Shown one piece after another: positions 9,863 to 17,658 of a DNA stretch of 64,000 bases. Numbering within the stretch: the stretch's first letter is position 1; each line of letters starts with the position of its first letter. The DNA is from Bacteroidetes bacterium HGW-Bacteroidetes-10. Its GTDB lineage: Bacteria; Bacteroidota; Bacteroidia; Bacteroidales; UBA932. Location of the stretch: positions 1-64,000 of the forward strand of contig PHDT01000007.1 in assembly GCA_002842695.1 (NCBI GenBank). Reading direction: 5' to 3'. A program made the position numbers and the translations under genes. The notes below the pieces were generated by a model. That model did no database searches. It saw only the letters and a program-made list of their open reading frames with translations, and was not told where the DNA came from.

Positions 9863-11066
9863 CTCTTTTTTCTCTTTTTACAACAAGATTAAGTGATACA
9901 CTTGCTGCAATCAGGTAGAATGCTGCCTGCAGCCAGAGCTGAACATATTCAAATCTCACCTGCGAAAGCGTTGCGCCCCCGGAGTTAATCTTAATGTAAC
10001 CCTGCACTCCGTGTGTCGAAGGGAAGAGATATGAGACCCATCTCCAGATCTCCGGCATATTTTGTACCGGCCATGAAAAGCCAGACAAAAAGAGAAGTAT
10101 AAGGGTAAAGAAGAGAAAAGCTATGAGCCCGGTCTCCCTGTTCTTTACAAATACCGAGACAGTCATTGAGAAGAAGATCGCTGCCAACAGGAATGGTATC
10201 ATAAAGCTGAAGAGCGTTCCAATTTCTCCTATATGCGGGAGGTTAAAGAATTTTGGAATAAATCCAACAATATATGCTGTGATTGGAATGTAAAGCAGGA
10301 AGTATGCAAGTGCCTTTCCAATAACAACCCTGTAGATTCCCCTGCCGTGAAGGTGTTCAGGAATACTTGAATGGGTCCTGCTCTCTTCCCTGGCTGTACC
10401 TGCCAGCATCCCAATCCCAAAAAAGAGGGTCTGATGAATGATGAGAATGAGCAGAGCAGGCAGAAGAAAGCTGGCAAATCCTCCTCCGGGATTGTAAAAT
10501 CCTACATCATTTCCCGGAATGGCTTCAACCAGTTGTTCTGCCTGCTCTCCCCCAATTCCCGCCGCGTTGTACCGCTTAATCTGAATTGAGCGGAGCTGGT
10601 CAAGCATTGTGTAGTTGGTTGCCATCATGAGCCCTTTATAGTAAAGGAAACTGCTCATATCGTTGTAAATTGAGATTGTAGCCTGCTCCAGCCGGGCAAG
10701 CTTCAGGTGGTAATCTGAAGGAATGTAAACAATCCCATGCACCTTACCATCTGTGAAAAGAGCCTTTGCCTCCTCCATGCTGAGGCATCTGTTGCTGATT
10801 CTTACCTCCTGTGCGGCATTGAATTTCCTGAGGAAATCCCTGCTCTCAGGAGAGGATGACTGGTCTACAACTGCAACAGGTATTTCATAAATTGCCTCAT
10901 TGTTGTATATGCCGTTGTAGAGCAGTGGATAGGCCACACCCGCCACAAAAAAGATAAGCATAACCCCCCTGTCCCTGAAGATGTGCCTTAATTCATTTGT
11001 CATGACCCAAAACAGATCTTTCAGCCCCACGCTCATATATGTTAAAAATCCGGTCGCTTTTTTCAT
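9849..11066 (-). CDS. ABC-2 type exporter permease (second subunit)
   Basis: 405-residue permease of the YhhJ/YbhR (ABC-2) class. An N-terminal membrane helix (GVMLIFFVAGVAYPLLY) is followed by a large extracytoplasmic loop with the family pattern VAVVDQSSSPESRDFLRKFN and GIVYIPSDYHLKL, then five membrane helices in the C-terminal half, with FSWPVQNMPEIWRWVSYLFPSTHGVQGY near the end. It is the last gene of the marR / TolC / HlyD / permease / permease operon, 2 bases after the preceding permease. No ATP-binding subunit is encoded in the operon, so the energising partner must be elsewhere. Substrate unknown; small hydrophobic compounds are likely by family. Confidence 0.87.
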   Translation of the reverse strand: MKKATGFLTYMSVGLKDLFWVMTNELRHIFRDRGVMLIFFVAGVAYPLLYNGIYNNEAIYEIPVAVVDQSSSPESRDFLRKFNAAQEVRISNRCLSMEEAKALFTDGKVHGIVYIPSDYHLKLARLEQATISIYNDMSSFLYYKGLMMATNYTMLDQLRSIQIKRYNAAGIGGEQAEQLVEAIPGNDVGFYNPGGGFASFLLPALLILIIHQTLFFGIGMLAGTAREESRTHSSIPEHLHGRGIYRVVIGKALAYFLLYIPITAYIVGFIPKFFNLPHIGEIGTLFSFMIPFLLAAIFFSMTVSVFVKNRETGLIAFLFFTLILLFLSGFSWPVQNMPEIWRWVSYLFPSTHGVQGYIKINSGGATLSQVRFEYVQLWLQAAFYLIAASVSLNLVVKREKRAIQQ

Positions 11067-11068
11067 CT

Positions 11069-12238
11069 CTATTTTATGGGATAATTCTGATTTATAAGTG
11101 CTTTCTTAAGTCGCTTTGATACTATTACGGGTAGTGCAAGGAATATGAGCATTGCAGCAACGCTCAGCGCCGAGTTTACGAATGGCGCTCCAAGAAGAGC
11201 CTCATTTACATAGATATGAAAGTAGTGCCTTATTGGAAAGAGCACGCTCGCACCCTGCGCCAGCGGCGGCATTGCCTCAATTGGGAAGGTAAAACCTGCG
11301 TATGTAAATGAGAGAATACCGTACAGCGCTGCAAAGCTTATTGCATCTCGCAGGACGGGGAAGAGTCCAATCATAAGTATTCCTATGGCCTGATGGGCAA
11401 GCACAAACAGTACAGTTGATGCAGAGAACCTCAGCAGAGATCCCTGCATTGGGAATCCTGCAAATTTGTACAAAAGCACATTGCCTGCAATACCCAGGAT
11501 AATGAACATCACCGAGTAGGGGAGCAGTTTACCTGTTAGAGCCACTGCAAGAGAATCCCCGGATTCCTTCATCCATTCACGTGAACTTTTCGTTTTAAGC
11601 TCTACTCCAATACAGTAGACTGTCATTAGAAGAATGACAAGCTGAAGCACTCCCGGCATAAGAACATTTATCAGATAGACACCATAGTTTGCCCATGGGT
11701 TTCCTATCTGATGGGTGTCAATTACTATTGGCTGAATCCTTCCCATTATGGCCTCATCGTCCATCCCCTTTGCCCTCAGAACTTCCCGCTGGTAGGCAGA
11801 GGAGGCCAGGGTGGACATTGTGAGCATATCCTTGTAACTGAGTGTCCCTGCGATAAGGTATGCGTTGTTTACATAGAATGATATCTCCGGCCGCTTTCCG
11901 GCAAGAAGCTCTTTATAAAAATCGCGGGGAATATCAATGAAACCATATATCTCTCCTCTTTGCATGAGGTCTCTGGCCTCTGCAAAGTTTGTGCAGCCGG
12001 CAACAACCTGAGTCATGGGGGTTGTGTTCAGCTCGCGGGCAAGTCTTCTCGATATTGCCGAATTGTCGCTGTCTACAACAGCTACAGGCAATCTTTCGGG
12101 GAGCCCCTCGTTTATGAGAGTGAGAAAAAAGAGATATCCGAACGCCACCACAAATACCGTAGAGAAGAGATAGATGGGCCTGCCGAACATCATTCTGAGT
12201 TCTCGTTTCAGAACACTTTTTAACTGGGAGAGCCTCAT
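11069..12238 (-). CDS. ABC-2 type exporter permease (first subunit)
   Basis: 389-residue ABC-2 permease, paralogous to the next gene. It shows the same layout: N-terminal helix (LFSTVFVVAFGYLFFLTLI), outer loop with VAVVDSDNSAISRRLARELN and GFIDIPRDFYKELLAGKRPEI, and about five C-terminal helices (LMPGVLQLVILLMTVYCIG, LFVLAHQAIGILMIGLFPVL, FTYAGFTFPIEAMPPLAQG). It follows the HlyD-like gene after 2 bases and precedes the second permease by 2 bases, so the two probably form a heterodimer working with the HlyD- and TolC-like proteins as one trans-envelope exporter. Substrate cannot be read from sequence. Confidence 0.87.
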   Translation of the reverse strand: MRLSQLKSVLKRELRMMFGRPIYLFSTVFVVAFGYLFFLTLINEGLPERLPVAVVDSDNSAISRRLARELNTTPMTQVVAGCTNFAEARDLMQRGEIYGFIDIPRDFYKELLAGKRPEISFYVNNAYLIAGTLSYKDMLTMSTLASSAYQREVLRAKGMDDEAIMGRIQPIVIDTHQIGNPWANYGVYLINVLMPGVLQLVILLMTVYCIGVELKTKSSREWMKESGDSLAVALTGKLLPYSVMFIILGIAGNVLLYKFAGFPMQGSLLRFSASTVLFVLAHQAIGILMIGLFPVLRDAISFAALYGILSFTYAGFTFPIEAMPPLAQGASVLFPIRHYFHIYVNEALLGAPFVNSALSVAAMLIFLALPVIVSKRLKKALINQNYPIK

Positions 12239-12240
12239 TT

Positions 12241-13239
12241 TTAGTTAAGTTCAGTTTTGATAATTACTGACATTCCCGGGCGTAACCCTTTAATGGGAGC
12301 GACAGGAACAGCTCTCAGCTCAAATGTTTTTGCATCAAAGCCACCGCTCACCTTTGTGGAGCGCCATGTTGCATAGGAGGCCATTGCCTTCATGAAGGTA
12401 ACCTTTGCCTCGAAAGACTCCTCTCCAAGTGCCGGAATCATAACCTTTACTGTGGTTCCGGCTGTTAGTCCCCTGAGCAGGTCTTCACGCACACTGAATG
12501 TGAACCACATTTGAGAGAGGTCTGTGATGCTCATTATTGGTGCTCCTGTTCCAACCAGGTCGCCCTCTTCTGGAAATATTTCGCTAACCTCACCAGATGA
12601 TGGCGCAACTATACAGGTTTCGTCAAGATATGATTCAACCTCTTTAATTGCTCCGTTTGCTCTGTTTACCAATGCAAGTGCAGCCTCGCGGTCCTCTTTC
12701 TCTGCTCCGTTCATTGCCATTTCGTACTGAGATTTTGCTGCCTTTGCAGTTGCTGCGGCTGCTTTATGCTGAGCCTCTGCCTCGTCACGCTTTTGAGCAG
12801 GAATAACCCCTTTGTCAAATAATCTCTGTACCCTTTCATAAGATTTTGAGGCAATATCTGCTCCTACCTCTGCCTTTTGCCACATTTCGAAAGCTCCCAT
12901 TATCTGCTCAGGTCGTGCTCCCTTGATTGCTTTGCGGTTCTGTGCCTGAGCAGCATCGCGGGCAGCCATTGCCTGGTCAAGCTTCGCATTCAGCTCAGGG
13001 CTGAAGATCAGTGCAAGGGTATCTCCTTTTGCAACTGTTGATCCCTCTTCTGCGAAAATGTTATTGATTCTGCCCGGAATTTTCCCCGAAACGCGGTACT
13101 CTTTTGCCTCAACTTCACCCTGAATTATTAGTGGCTCAGGCCGGGCAGCATAGAGACCAATAAGTGATACTATTACGATTACGCCAAGCAGGCCCGCAAG
13201 TCCTGCCAAAAGGTTGTTCTTGTTTTTTCTGGTTTCCAT
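12241..13239 (-). CDS. HlyD family periplasmic adaptor (membrane fusion protein)
   Basis: 332-residue adaptor connecting the inner-membrane permeases to the TolC-like outer-membrane channel. An N-terminal anchor (LLAGLAGLLGVIVIVSLIGLYAA, about 10-32) is followed by a biotinyl-lipoyl-like half (GEVEAKEYRVSGKIPGRI...EEGSTVAKGDTLA), an alpha-helical hairpin rich in Ala/Gln/Lys (about 85-190), the returning lipoyl half (APSSGEVSEIFPEEGDLVGTGAPI) and a beta-barrel domain with RAVPVAPIKGLRPGMSVIIKTEL. It is the YhiI/YbhG-like type that pairs with two ABC-2 permeases. It lies 9 bases downstream of the TolC-like gene. Confidence 0.92.
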   Translation of the reverse strand: METRKNKNNLLAGLAGLLGVIVIVSLIGLYAARPEPLIIQGEVEAKEYRVSGKIPGRINNIFAEEGSTVAKGDTLALIFSPELNAKLDQAMAARDAAQAQNRKAIKGARPEQIMGAFEMWQKAEVGADIASKSYERVQRLFDKGVIPAQKRDEAEAQHKAAAATAKAAKSQYEMAMNGAEKEDREAALALVNRANGAIKEVESYLDETCIVAPSSGEVSEIFPEEGDLVGTGAPIMSITDLSQMWFTFSVREDLLRGLTAGTTVKVMIPALGEESFEAKVTFMKAMASYATWRSTKVSGGFDAKTFELRAVPVAPIKGLRPGMSVIIKTELN

Positions 13240-13248
13240 ATGTTTTTT

Positions 13249-14730
13249 CTAATTTTTCTGTGATATTCCAAGTGCCTCCCTAAGATATGAGTGACACATC
13301 ATGATGTCAATCTGAGCATCAATTTTTTCAGATTTTGCCAGCAGCCAGCCGTTATGAGCCTCCATAAGGTCTGTGCTTCCAGCAACACCTGCCTCAAAGG
13401 CCTCTCTGGCAAAGCGAAGGTTTTCCTCAGCTTTATCAACAGAAGATGCTGCAATTGCCAGCCGCCTTACAGATTCGGCCATTCTGAATTTTGCCTGATT
13501 AATCTGAAGGCCGATTTTCTCTTTCGCCTCCTCTCTCTGCAGTCTGATAATCTTCTGCTGACTTCTGGCAGCATTGAGGGTGTGTATCTTTTCTCCAAAG
13601 TGGAACAGCGGAATGTTTATGCCCACTCCAAATGAGAACATTCCCCCGAATGTGTAGCTCACTCCGTTATTGAAATTTGGGTTTGAGATGATGTAGTTCC
13701 CGTTTAATACAATGTTGGGAAGGAATCTTGACTCCATAATTTTAACATTGGATCCGGCAATTTTTACCGCCTCTCCCAAAGCTCTTATCTCTGCCCTTTT
13801 TTCAATCGATTCATCGATGTTCCCGGGAATCTCCGGTATTTCCCGGATAGTCCCGGGGGAGTCAGGGAAGATATAGTCTCCGGCAGGATCCAGTCCGCAA
13901 ATCTGCAGAAGGGCCATTTTTGACAGGGCAAGTCCGTTATCTGCTCTTGCCTGCATCATTTTTGCCTCGTTGAGTTTTACATTTACCTTGAGGATGTCAC
14001 CTTTTGTGGCGACTCCCTCCTCTGCCATTATTGCAACATTACCTGCAACTGACTCAATAAGCTTCATATATTCGGAGGCAAGTTCACTCTTTGATTTAAG
14101 AGAGACAACTCTCCAGTAGGCCTCGTCTGTTTCCCTGAGGAGCTCCTCCTCGGCCTGCTCAGACTGTATGCCTGCAAGCCTTTCGCTGCTTTTTGCAATA
14201 TTGTAAAGTTCCCTGATTTTCCCTCCCAGATAAACAGGCTGTACAAAGCCGGCAATTCCTGCGAATATGTTGCGGGACTCCATCTCCATTGCCTCTTTGG
14301 GAAGCAGTGCGTAATCTTTCCACTGGATTTTCTCAGGATTGATTTTGGGATCAAATGGTTTCCCGTCTGAGTCGAGAGGTGCGTATACTCCCGGCGCAAC
14401 CTGCATCCAGTTGTTGTTAATCTGATCCTGGCGGAATCCAAATGAGCCGTCGGCCATTTTTGTGCCAACAGGCAGCAGGGCATCCTCACCCAGAAGGGAG
14501 ATGTTTTTTTGGTTGTGCACATAGGTTCCGTTCAGGGAAAACCTGGGCAAAAACTGGGTAAATGCTGCTTTTCGCATTTCAGAGGCAATGACCTCCTTCT
14601 CCTTCCCTGTCTGAAGGGACCTGTTGTTCTCGACTGCCAGTTTTCTGCAATCGTTTAGAGTGAGTGCATTTTGCCCGGTAAGCGGGAGAACAGACAAAAT
14701 GCAAAACAGAGATAGAACTAATTGTTTCAT
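13249..14730 (-). CDS. TolC family outer-membrane efflux protein
   Basis: 493-residue outer-membrane channel protein. Signal peptide MKQLVLSLFCILSVLPLTGQ|NA; then ALTLNDCRKLAVENNRSL, the standard opening of OEP repeats. The long coiled helices and the second repeat are recognisable (SESVRRLAIAASSVDKAEENLRFAREAFEAGVAGSTDLMEA, with the family GxxxxxxLLEA-type motif). A loop of about residues 85-150 (between the first strand and helix) is longer than in TolC. First gene of the exporter operon after marR. An operator candidate (14765-14778) and a weak -7 box (TCTTTTTG, 14787-14794) lie just upstream. Confidence 0.93.
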   Translation of the reverse strand: MKQLVLSLFCILSVLPLTGQNALTLNDCRKLAVENNRSLQTGKEKEVIASEMRKAAFTQFLPRFSLNGTYVHNQKNISLLGEDALLPVGTKMADGSFGFRQDQINNNWMQVAPGVYAPLDSDGKPFDPKINPEKIQWKDYALLPKEAMEMESRNIFAGIAGFVQPVYLGGKIRELYNIAKSSERLAGIQSEQAEEELLRETDEAYWRVVSLKSKSELASEYMKLIESVAGNVAIMAEEGVATKGDILKVNVKLNEAKMMQARADNGLALSKMALLQICGLDPAGDYIFPDSPGTIREIPEIPGNIDESIEKRAEIRALGEAVKIAGSNVKIMESRFLPNIVLNGNYIISNPNFNNGVSYTFGGMFSFGVGINIPLFHFGEKIHTLNAARSQQKIIRLQREEAKEKIGLQINQAKFRMAESVRRLAIAASSVDKAEENLRFAREAFEAGVAGSTDLMEAHNGWLLAKSEKIDAQIDIMMCHSYLREALGISQKN

Positions 14731-14764
14731 TTATTATTATTTAATATTTGTTGTATAGCTAATG

Positions 14765-14778
14765 GTTGAATATGCAAC
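14765..14778. promoter_or_regulatory. Candidate MarR operator upstream of the exporter genes
   Basis: Near-palindrome GTTGAATATGCAAC (12 of 14 positions symmetric). Read on the minus strand it is GTTGCATATTCAAC, matching two more copies at the marR promoter (15263-15276 and 15278-15291) at 12 of 14 positions each. It sits 34 bases before the TolC-like start and 8 bases downstream of a one-mismatch -7 box. Confidence 0.6.
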
Positions 14779-14825
14779 TAAAGGGGCAAAAAGAGAATCG
14801 GCATTTAACGATTAGTAATGAATAA

Positions 14826-15290
14826 TCAGATGATGTTTTTCAGAAGCTTGACAATTACCTCTTTGGCGTCAAGCAGCTCTTTGGCAGATATTCCGGAAAC
14901 AGCCTGGTCGAATGACTCTTTTACAATTTGCATTGCATGGTTCTCCATCTCCCTGCCCTTCTCTGTCAGGTGGATTTTATTTATTCGTCTGTCTGCAGGG
15001 TCTGAGTGTCTTTCGACCAGACCATGTTTTGACAAAGTGTCCAGCAATCTTGTGATACTGGTTTTATCCTTGGAGGTTTGTTCGCTTAATGCCTGCTGAG
15101 TTTGACCATCCCTGTTCCAGAGGCACATGAGGACCAGCCACTGTTCTGTTGTTATAGCAAGTCCTGCGGCACGGAACTTTCTGTTAAGATGGCGGTTCAG
15201 AGATGCAGAAAGCTGTCCGCTAAGCACAGACAGCAATTCATTTGTTTTTACAAAGTCTATTAGTTGCATATACAATGGTTGGTTATTCAA
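14826..15290 (-). CDS. MarR family transcriptional regulator
   Basis: 154-residue winged-helix repressor. Core motifs are in place: LSVLSGQLSASLNRHLNRKF (dimerisation helices), TTEQWLVLMCLWNRDGQTQQALSEQTSKDKTSITRLLDTLSKHGLVERHSDPADRRINKIHLTEKG read in pieces gives the recognition helix (about 65-82) and the wing with DPADRR, the usual wing signature. It precedes the TolC/HlyD/permease genes by 95 bases on the same strand and very probably represses itself and the exporter in response to a small ligand. The start is uncertain: ATG at 15290 would be only 5 bases from the -7 box; ATG at 15269 (residue 8) would leave a leader of about 20 bases containing the operators. Confidence 0.93.
   Translation of the reverse strand: MNNQPLYMQLIDFVKTNELLSVLSGQLSASLNRHLNRKFRAAGLAITTEQWLVLMCLWNRDGQTQQALSEQTSKDKTSITRLLDTLSKHGLVERHSDPADRRINKIHLTEKGREMENHAMQIVKESFDQAVSGISAKELLDAKEVIVKLLKNII
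15263..15276. promoter_or_regulatory. Candidate MarR operator, marR-proximal copy 1
   Basis: GTTGCATATACAAT. It shares the 12-base run TTAGTTGCATAT with the operon site at 14765-14778 read on the minus strand. It begins 15 bases before the adjacent copy at 15278, so the two are in tandem at about 1.5 helical turns. Confidence 0.55.
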
Positions 15291-15291
15291 C
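15278..15291. promoter_or_regulatory. Candidate MarR operator, marR-proximal copy 2
   Basis: GTTGGTTATTCAAC, same GTTG-N6-CAAC frame, 12 of 14 identical to the operon site. It covers the predicted transcription start and first ATG of marR and begins 5 bases downstream of the -7 box, the position of a steric-block repressor site. Confidence 0.6.
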
Positions 15292-15295
15292 GGCC

Positions 15296-15303
15296 CAAAA
15301 GTA
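15296..15303 (-). promoter_or_regulatory. Bacteroidota -7 promoter box for marR
   Basis: Minus-strand TACTTTTG, exact TAnnTTTG. Its end is 5 bases from the annotated ATG at 15290, so either the mRNA is leaderless or translation starts at the ATG at 15269. Confidence 0.6.
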
Positions 15304-15334
15304 TATACTTTTTTCTTAACAGAGATAAAAAAAT

Positions 15335-17584
15335 CTATTTTTTCTTTTTAAAATCCCAAAATCCCCTCTTTGCAGGCTTTTCTGTTGTCACAGCTGCTTC
15401 CGGAGCACTTTTCTTTCCCCTTCCTGAAGCCCCTTTTTTCTTATCTGCCGTTGTTTTTTCAGCAGGTTTTGCCGGCTTCTCTCTTCTCGACTCTTTTGCA
15501 GGTCTTGAAGATCTTGAAGATCTTGAATTTCCGGCAGGGCGCTCTTCGTTTTTGGTGAGGCTCTTAGGTTCGGTCTCCTCTTCAGAAGATTCCCAGATAA
15601 GTGAAAAATCAAGCTGCTTCTGCTCCAGGTTGGCCTTTTCGACACGGATTTTTACCGAATCTCCAAGGATAAACCGTTTGCCGCTTCTCCTTGCGTAGAG
15701 TGAAAGAGACTCTTCGTTGTACTGAAGATAATCTTCCTTGATATCGCGGAGTGCAACAAGCCCCTCAACCTTGGTCTCTGCCAGTTCAACAAACATACCC
15801 CACTCGGTAATTCCTGAAATGTTGCCGTCAAAGATCATTCCCACTTTGTCCTGCATGAATTCCACCATCTTGTACTTGATGCTGGCTCTCTCTGCCTCAG
15901 TGGCAAGCTGCTCTCTTTCGCTTGAGTATTTGCAGCGCTCTTCGTAATATTTTTTGTCCTGAGATTTGGCTTTATCAAGGTACATTGCCAGAAGGCGGTG
16001 TACCATCATATCCGGGTAACGGCGGATTGGTGATGTAAAGTGTGTGTAGTAGTCAAATGCAAGTCCGTAGTGGCCGGCATTATCGGTCGAATATCTTGCA
16101 CGGGCCATAGACCTGAGCGCCATAATCTCTATTGCTCCCTCCTCCGGTTTGCCTTTGGTTGTGGTAAGGAGTTTGTTCAGTTCTGTTGAAAGTTCCCGTG
16201 CATTTTTGGTTGGTTTCATCACGTAACCAAAGTGTTTTATGAATGTACGGAAAATCGTTACTTTCTCCATATTAGGCTCTTCGTGGATTCGGTAGACAAA
16301 AGTCTTGGCCTCTTTCCCCTTTGCGCCTATGAAGAGAGCCACCTCTCTGTTGGCAAGAAGCATGAACTCCTCTATAAGCCAGTTTGAATCTTTTGAGATC
16401 TTCTGATATACTCTTACAGGTTTTCCGTTCTCGTCAACCTCAACTTTCATCTCCGGTCTTTCGAAGCTGATAGCTCCTGAACGGAAGCGCTCTTCGCGCA
16501 GAAGGAATGCCAGTGCGTGGAGCTTAAGAATCTCGTCCTTGTAAGGACCGTCTCCTGTCTCAATAACTCTTTGTGCCTCATCATAGTCGAAACGGTAGTC
16601 TGATTCTATTACAGTACGGCCAAACCATCTGCTTATAATCTTTCCCTTTTCGTTAATTTCGAATACTGCAGAGAAACATAGCTTCTCTTCATTTGGACGG
16701 AGGGAGCAGAGTTTGTTGGAAAGCTTCTCAGGAAGCATTGGAACGGTTCTGTCTACAAGATAGACAGATGTTGCCCTATCTTTAGCCTCCTGCTCAACAA
16801 GGCTTCCGGGTTTTACATAGTGAGTTACGTCTGCAATATGCACACCTATCTCCCAGTTGCCGTTCTCCATTTTTCTGATTGAGAGAGCATCGTCAAAGTC
16901 TTTTGCGTCTGCCGGGTCAATGGTCAGGGTGGTTATTCCCCTAAAGTCCCTTCTTGAACGGATCTCGCTCTCCTCAATTTTCTCTGAGATTTTTGCAGCC
17001 TCCTTCTCAACAGAAGGATCAAACCTGAACGGGAGTCCAAACTCTGTAAGGATTGCGTGCATCTCTGTATTGTTCTCGCCCGGAGCGCCAAGCACTTCAG
17101 TGATGTGTCCCACAGGCTCGTCTGAGCTTCTTGGCCACTCATCCACAATAACAGCGACCTTCATTCCATTCTGGTCGTGTTCGAATCCTCCGGGAAGAAC
17201 ACGAATGTCATGTGGCATGTTTTTGTTTTCACAAATAACCCATGCCTGCTCGCCAACTATCTGAAGAATCCCAATAAATGGCCTCTTTGTTCTCTCAACG
17301 ATCTCTATTACTTCACCCTCGTGCCTCTTTGTTGCGCTTTTCTTTGTAATAACAGAGACCCTTACGGTATCTCCGTGGAGTGCTCCCCTGAGCCTTGAAG
17401 CGGGAATGAAAACATCTTCGTCATTTCCCTCTCTGATAATAAACGCATATCCCTCACGCGTCATGCTCACCCTTCCTATGCTCTCTTCTCTCTGGCTCCT
17501 GCCTTTGCTTTCGCCTTTCTGGGACGTGTTTTTCCGACTGCCACTGAACTTAGTGCCTTCGGATGCGTTTTTCTTTTTATGCAT
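15335..17584 (-). CDS. rnr: Ribonuclease R
   Basis: 749-residue 3'-5' exoribonuclease of the RNase II/VacB family, degrading structured RNA. Order of domains: basic N-terminus (MHKKKNASEGTKF), cold-shock domains (about 35-180), the RNB catalytic core with GITTLTIDPADAKDFDDALSI (the acidic metal-binding cluster, DPADAKDFDD) and ARYSTDNAGHYGLAFDYYTHFTSPIRRYPD, then an S1 domain (MIFDGNISGITEWGMFVELAETKVEGLV). The tail of about 75 residues is low-complexity and basic (SRSSRPAKESRREKPAKPAE, ending FKKKK), as in other RNase R proteins. The start chosen is the Met at 17584; an upstream in-frame extension lacks family similarity. Confidence 0.95.
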   Translation of the reverse strand: MHKKKNASEGTKFSGSRKNTSQKGESKGRSQREESIGRVSMTREGYAFIIREGNDEDVFIPASRLRGALHGDTVRVSVITKKSATKRHEGEVIEIVERTKRPFIGILQIVGEQAWVICENKNMPHDIRVLPGGFEHDQNGMKVAVIVDEWPRSSDEPVGHITEVLGAPGENNTEMHAILTEFGLPFRFDPSVEKEAAKISEKIEESEIRSRRDFRGITTLTIDPADAKDFDDALSIRKMENGNWEIGVHIADVTHYVKPGSLVEQEAKDRATSVYLVDRTVPMLPEKLSNKLCSLRPNEEKLCFSAVFEINEKGKIISRWFGRTVIESDYRFDYDEAQRVIETGDGPYKDEILKLHALAFLLREERFRSGAISFERPEMKVEVDENGKPVRVYQKISKDSNWLIEEFMLLANREVALFIGAKGKEAKTFVYRIHEEPNMEKVTIFRTFIKHFGYVMKPTKNARELSTELNKLLTTTKGKPEEGAIEIMALRSMARARYSTDNAGHYGLAFDYYTHFTSPIRRYPDMMVHRLLAMYLDKAKSQDKKYYEERCKYSSEREQLATEAERASIKYKMVEFMQDKVGMIFDGNISGITEWGMFVELAETKVEGLVALRDIKEDYLQYNEESLSLYARRSGKRFILGDSVKIRVEKANLEQKQLDFSLIWESSEEETEPKSLTKNEERPAGNSRSSRSSRPAKESRREKPAKPAEKTTADKKKGASGRGKKSAPEAAVTTEKPAKRGFWDFKKKK

Positions 17585-17590
17585 AATTAG

Positions 17591-17598
17591 TAAATTTG
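17591..17598 (+). promoter_or_regulatory. Bacteroidota -7 promoter box for gpmI
   Basis: TAAATTTG, exact TAnnTTTG, giving a leader of about 55 bases before the gpmI ATG. No matching minus-strand box was seen for rnr in the 74-base divergent gap. Confidence 0.5.
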
Positions 17599-17658
17599 CC
17601 CGATTTTTGCAGTGTATAACTGCTCTACTGGATTGAAGAACAAAAATAATCAAATAAT

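Noticed and set aside
15470-15560. Low-complexity repeat in rnr as a possible mobile or phase-variable repeat
   Set aside because: It is the usual basic Arg/Lys/Ser tail of RNase R; no simple-sequence tract long enough to slip.
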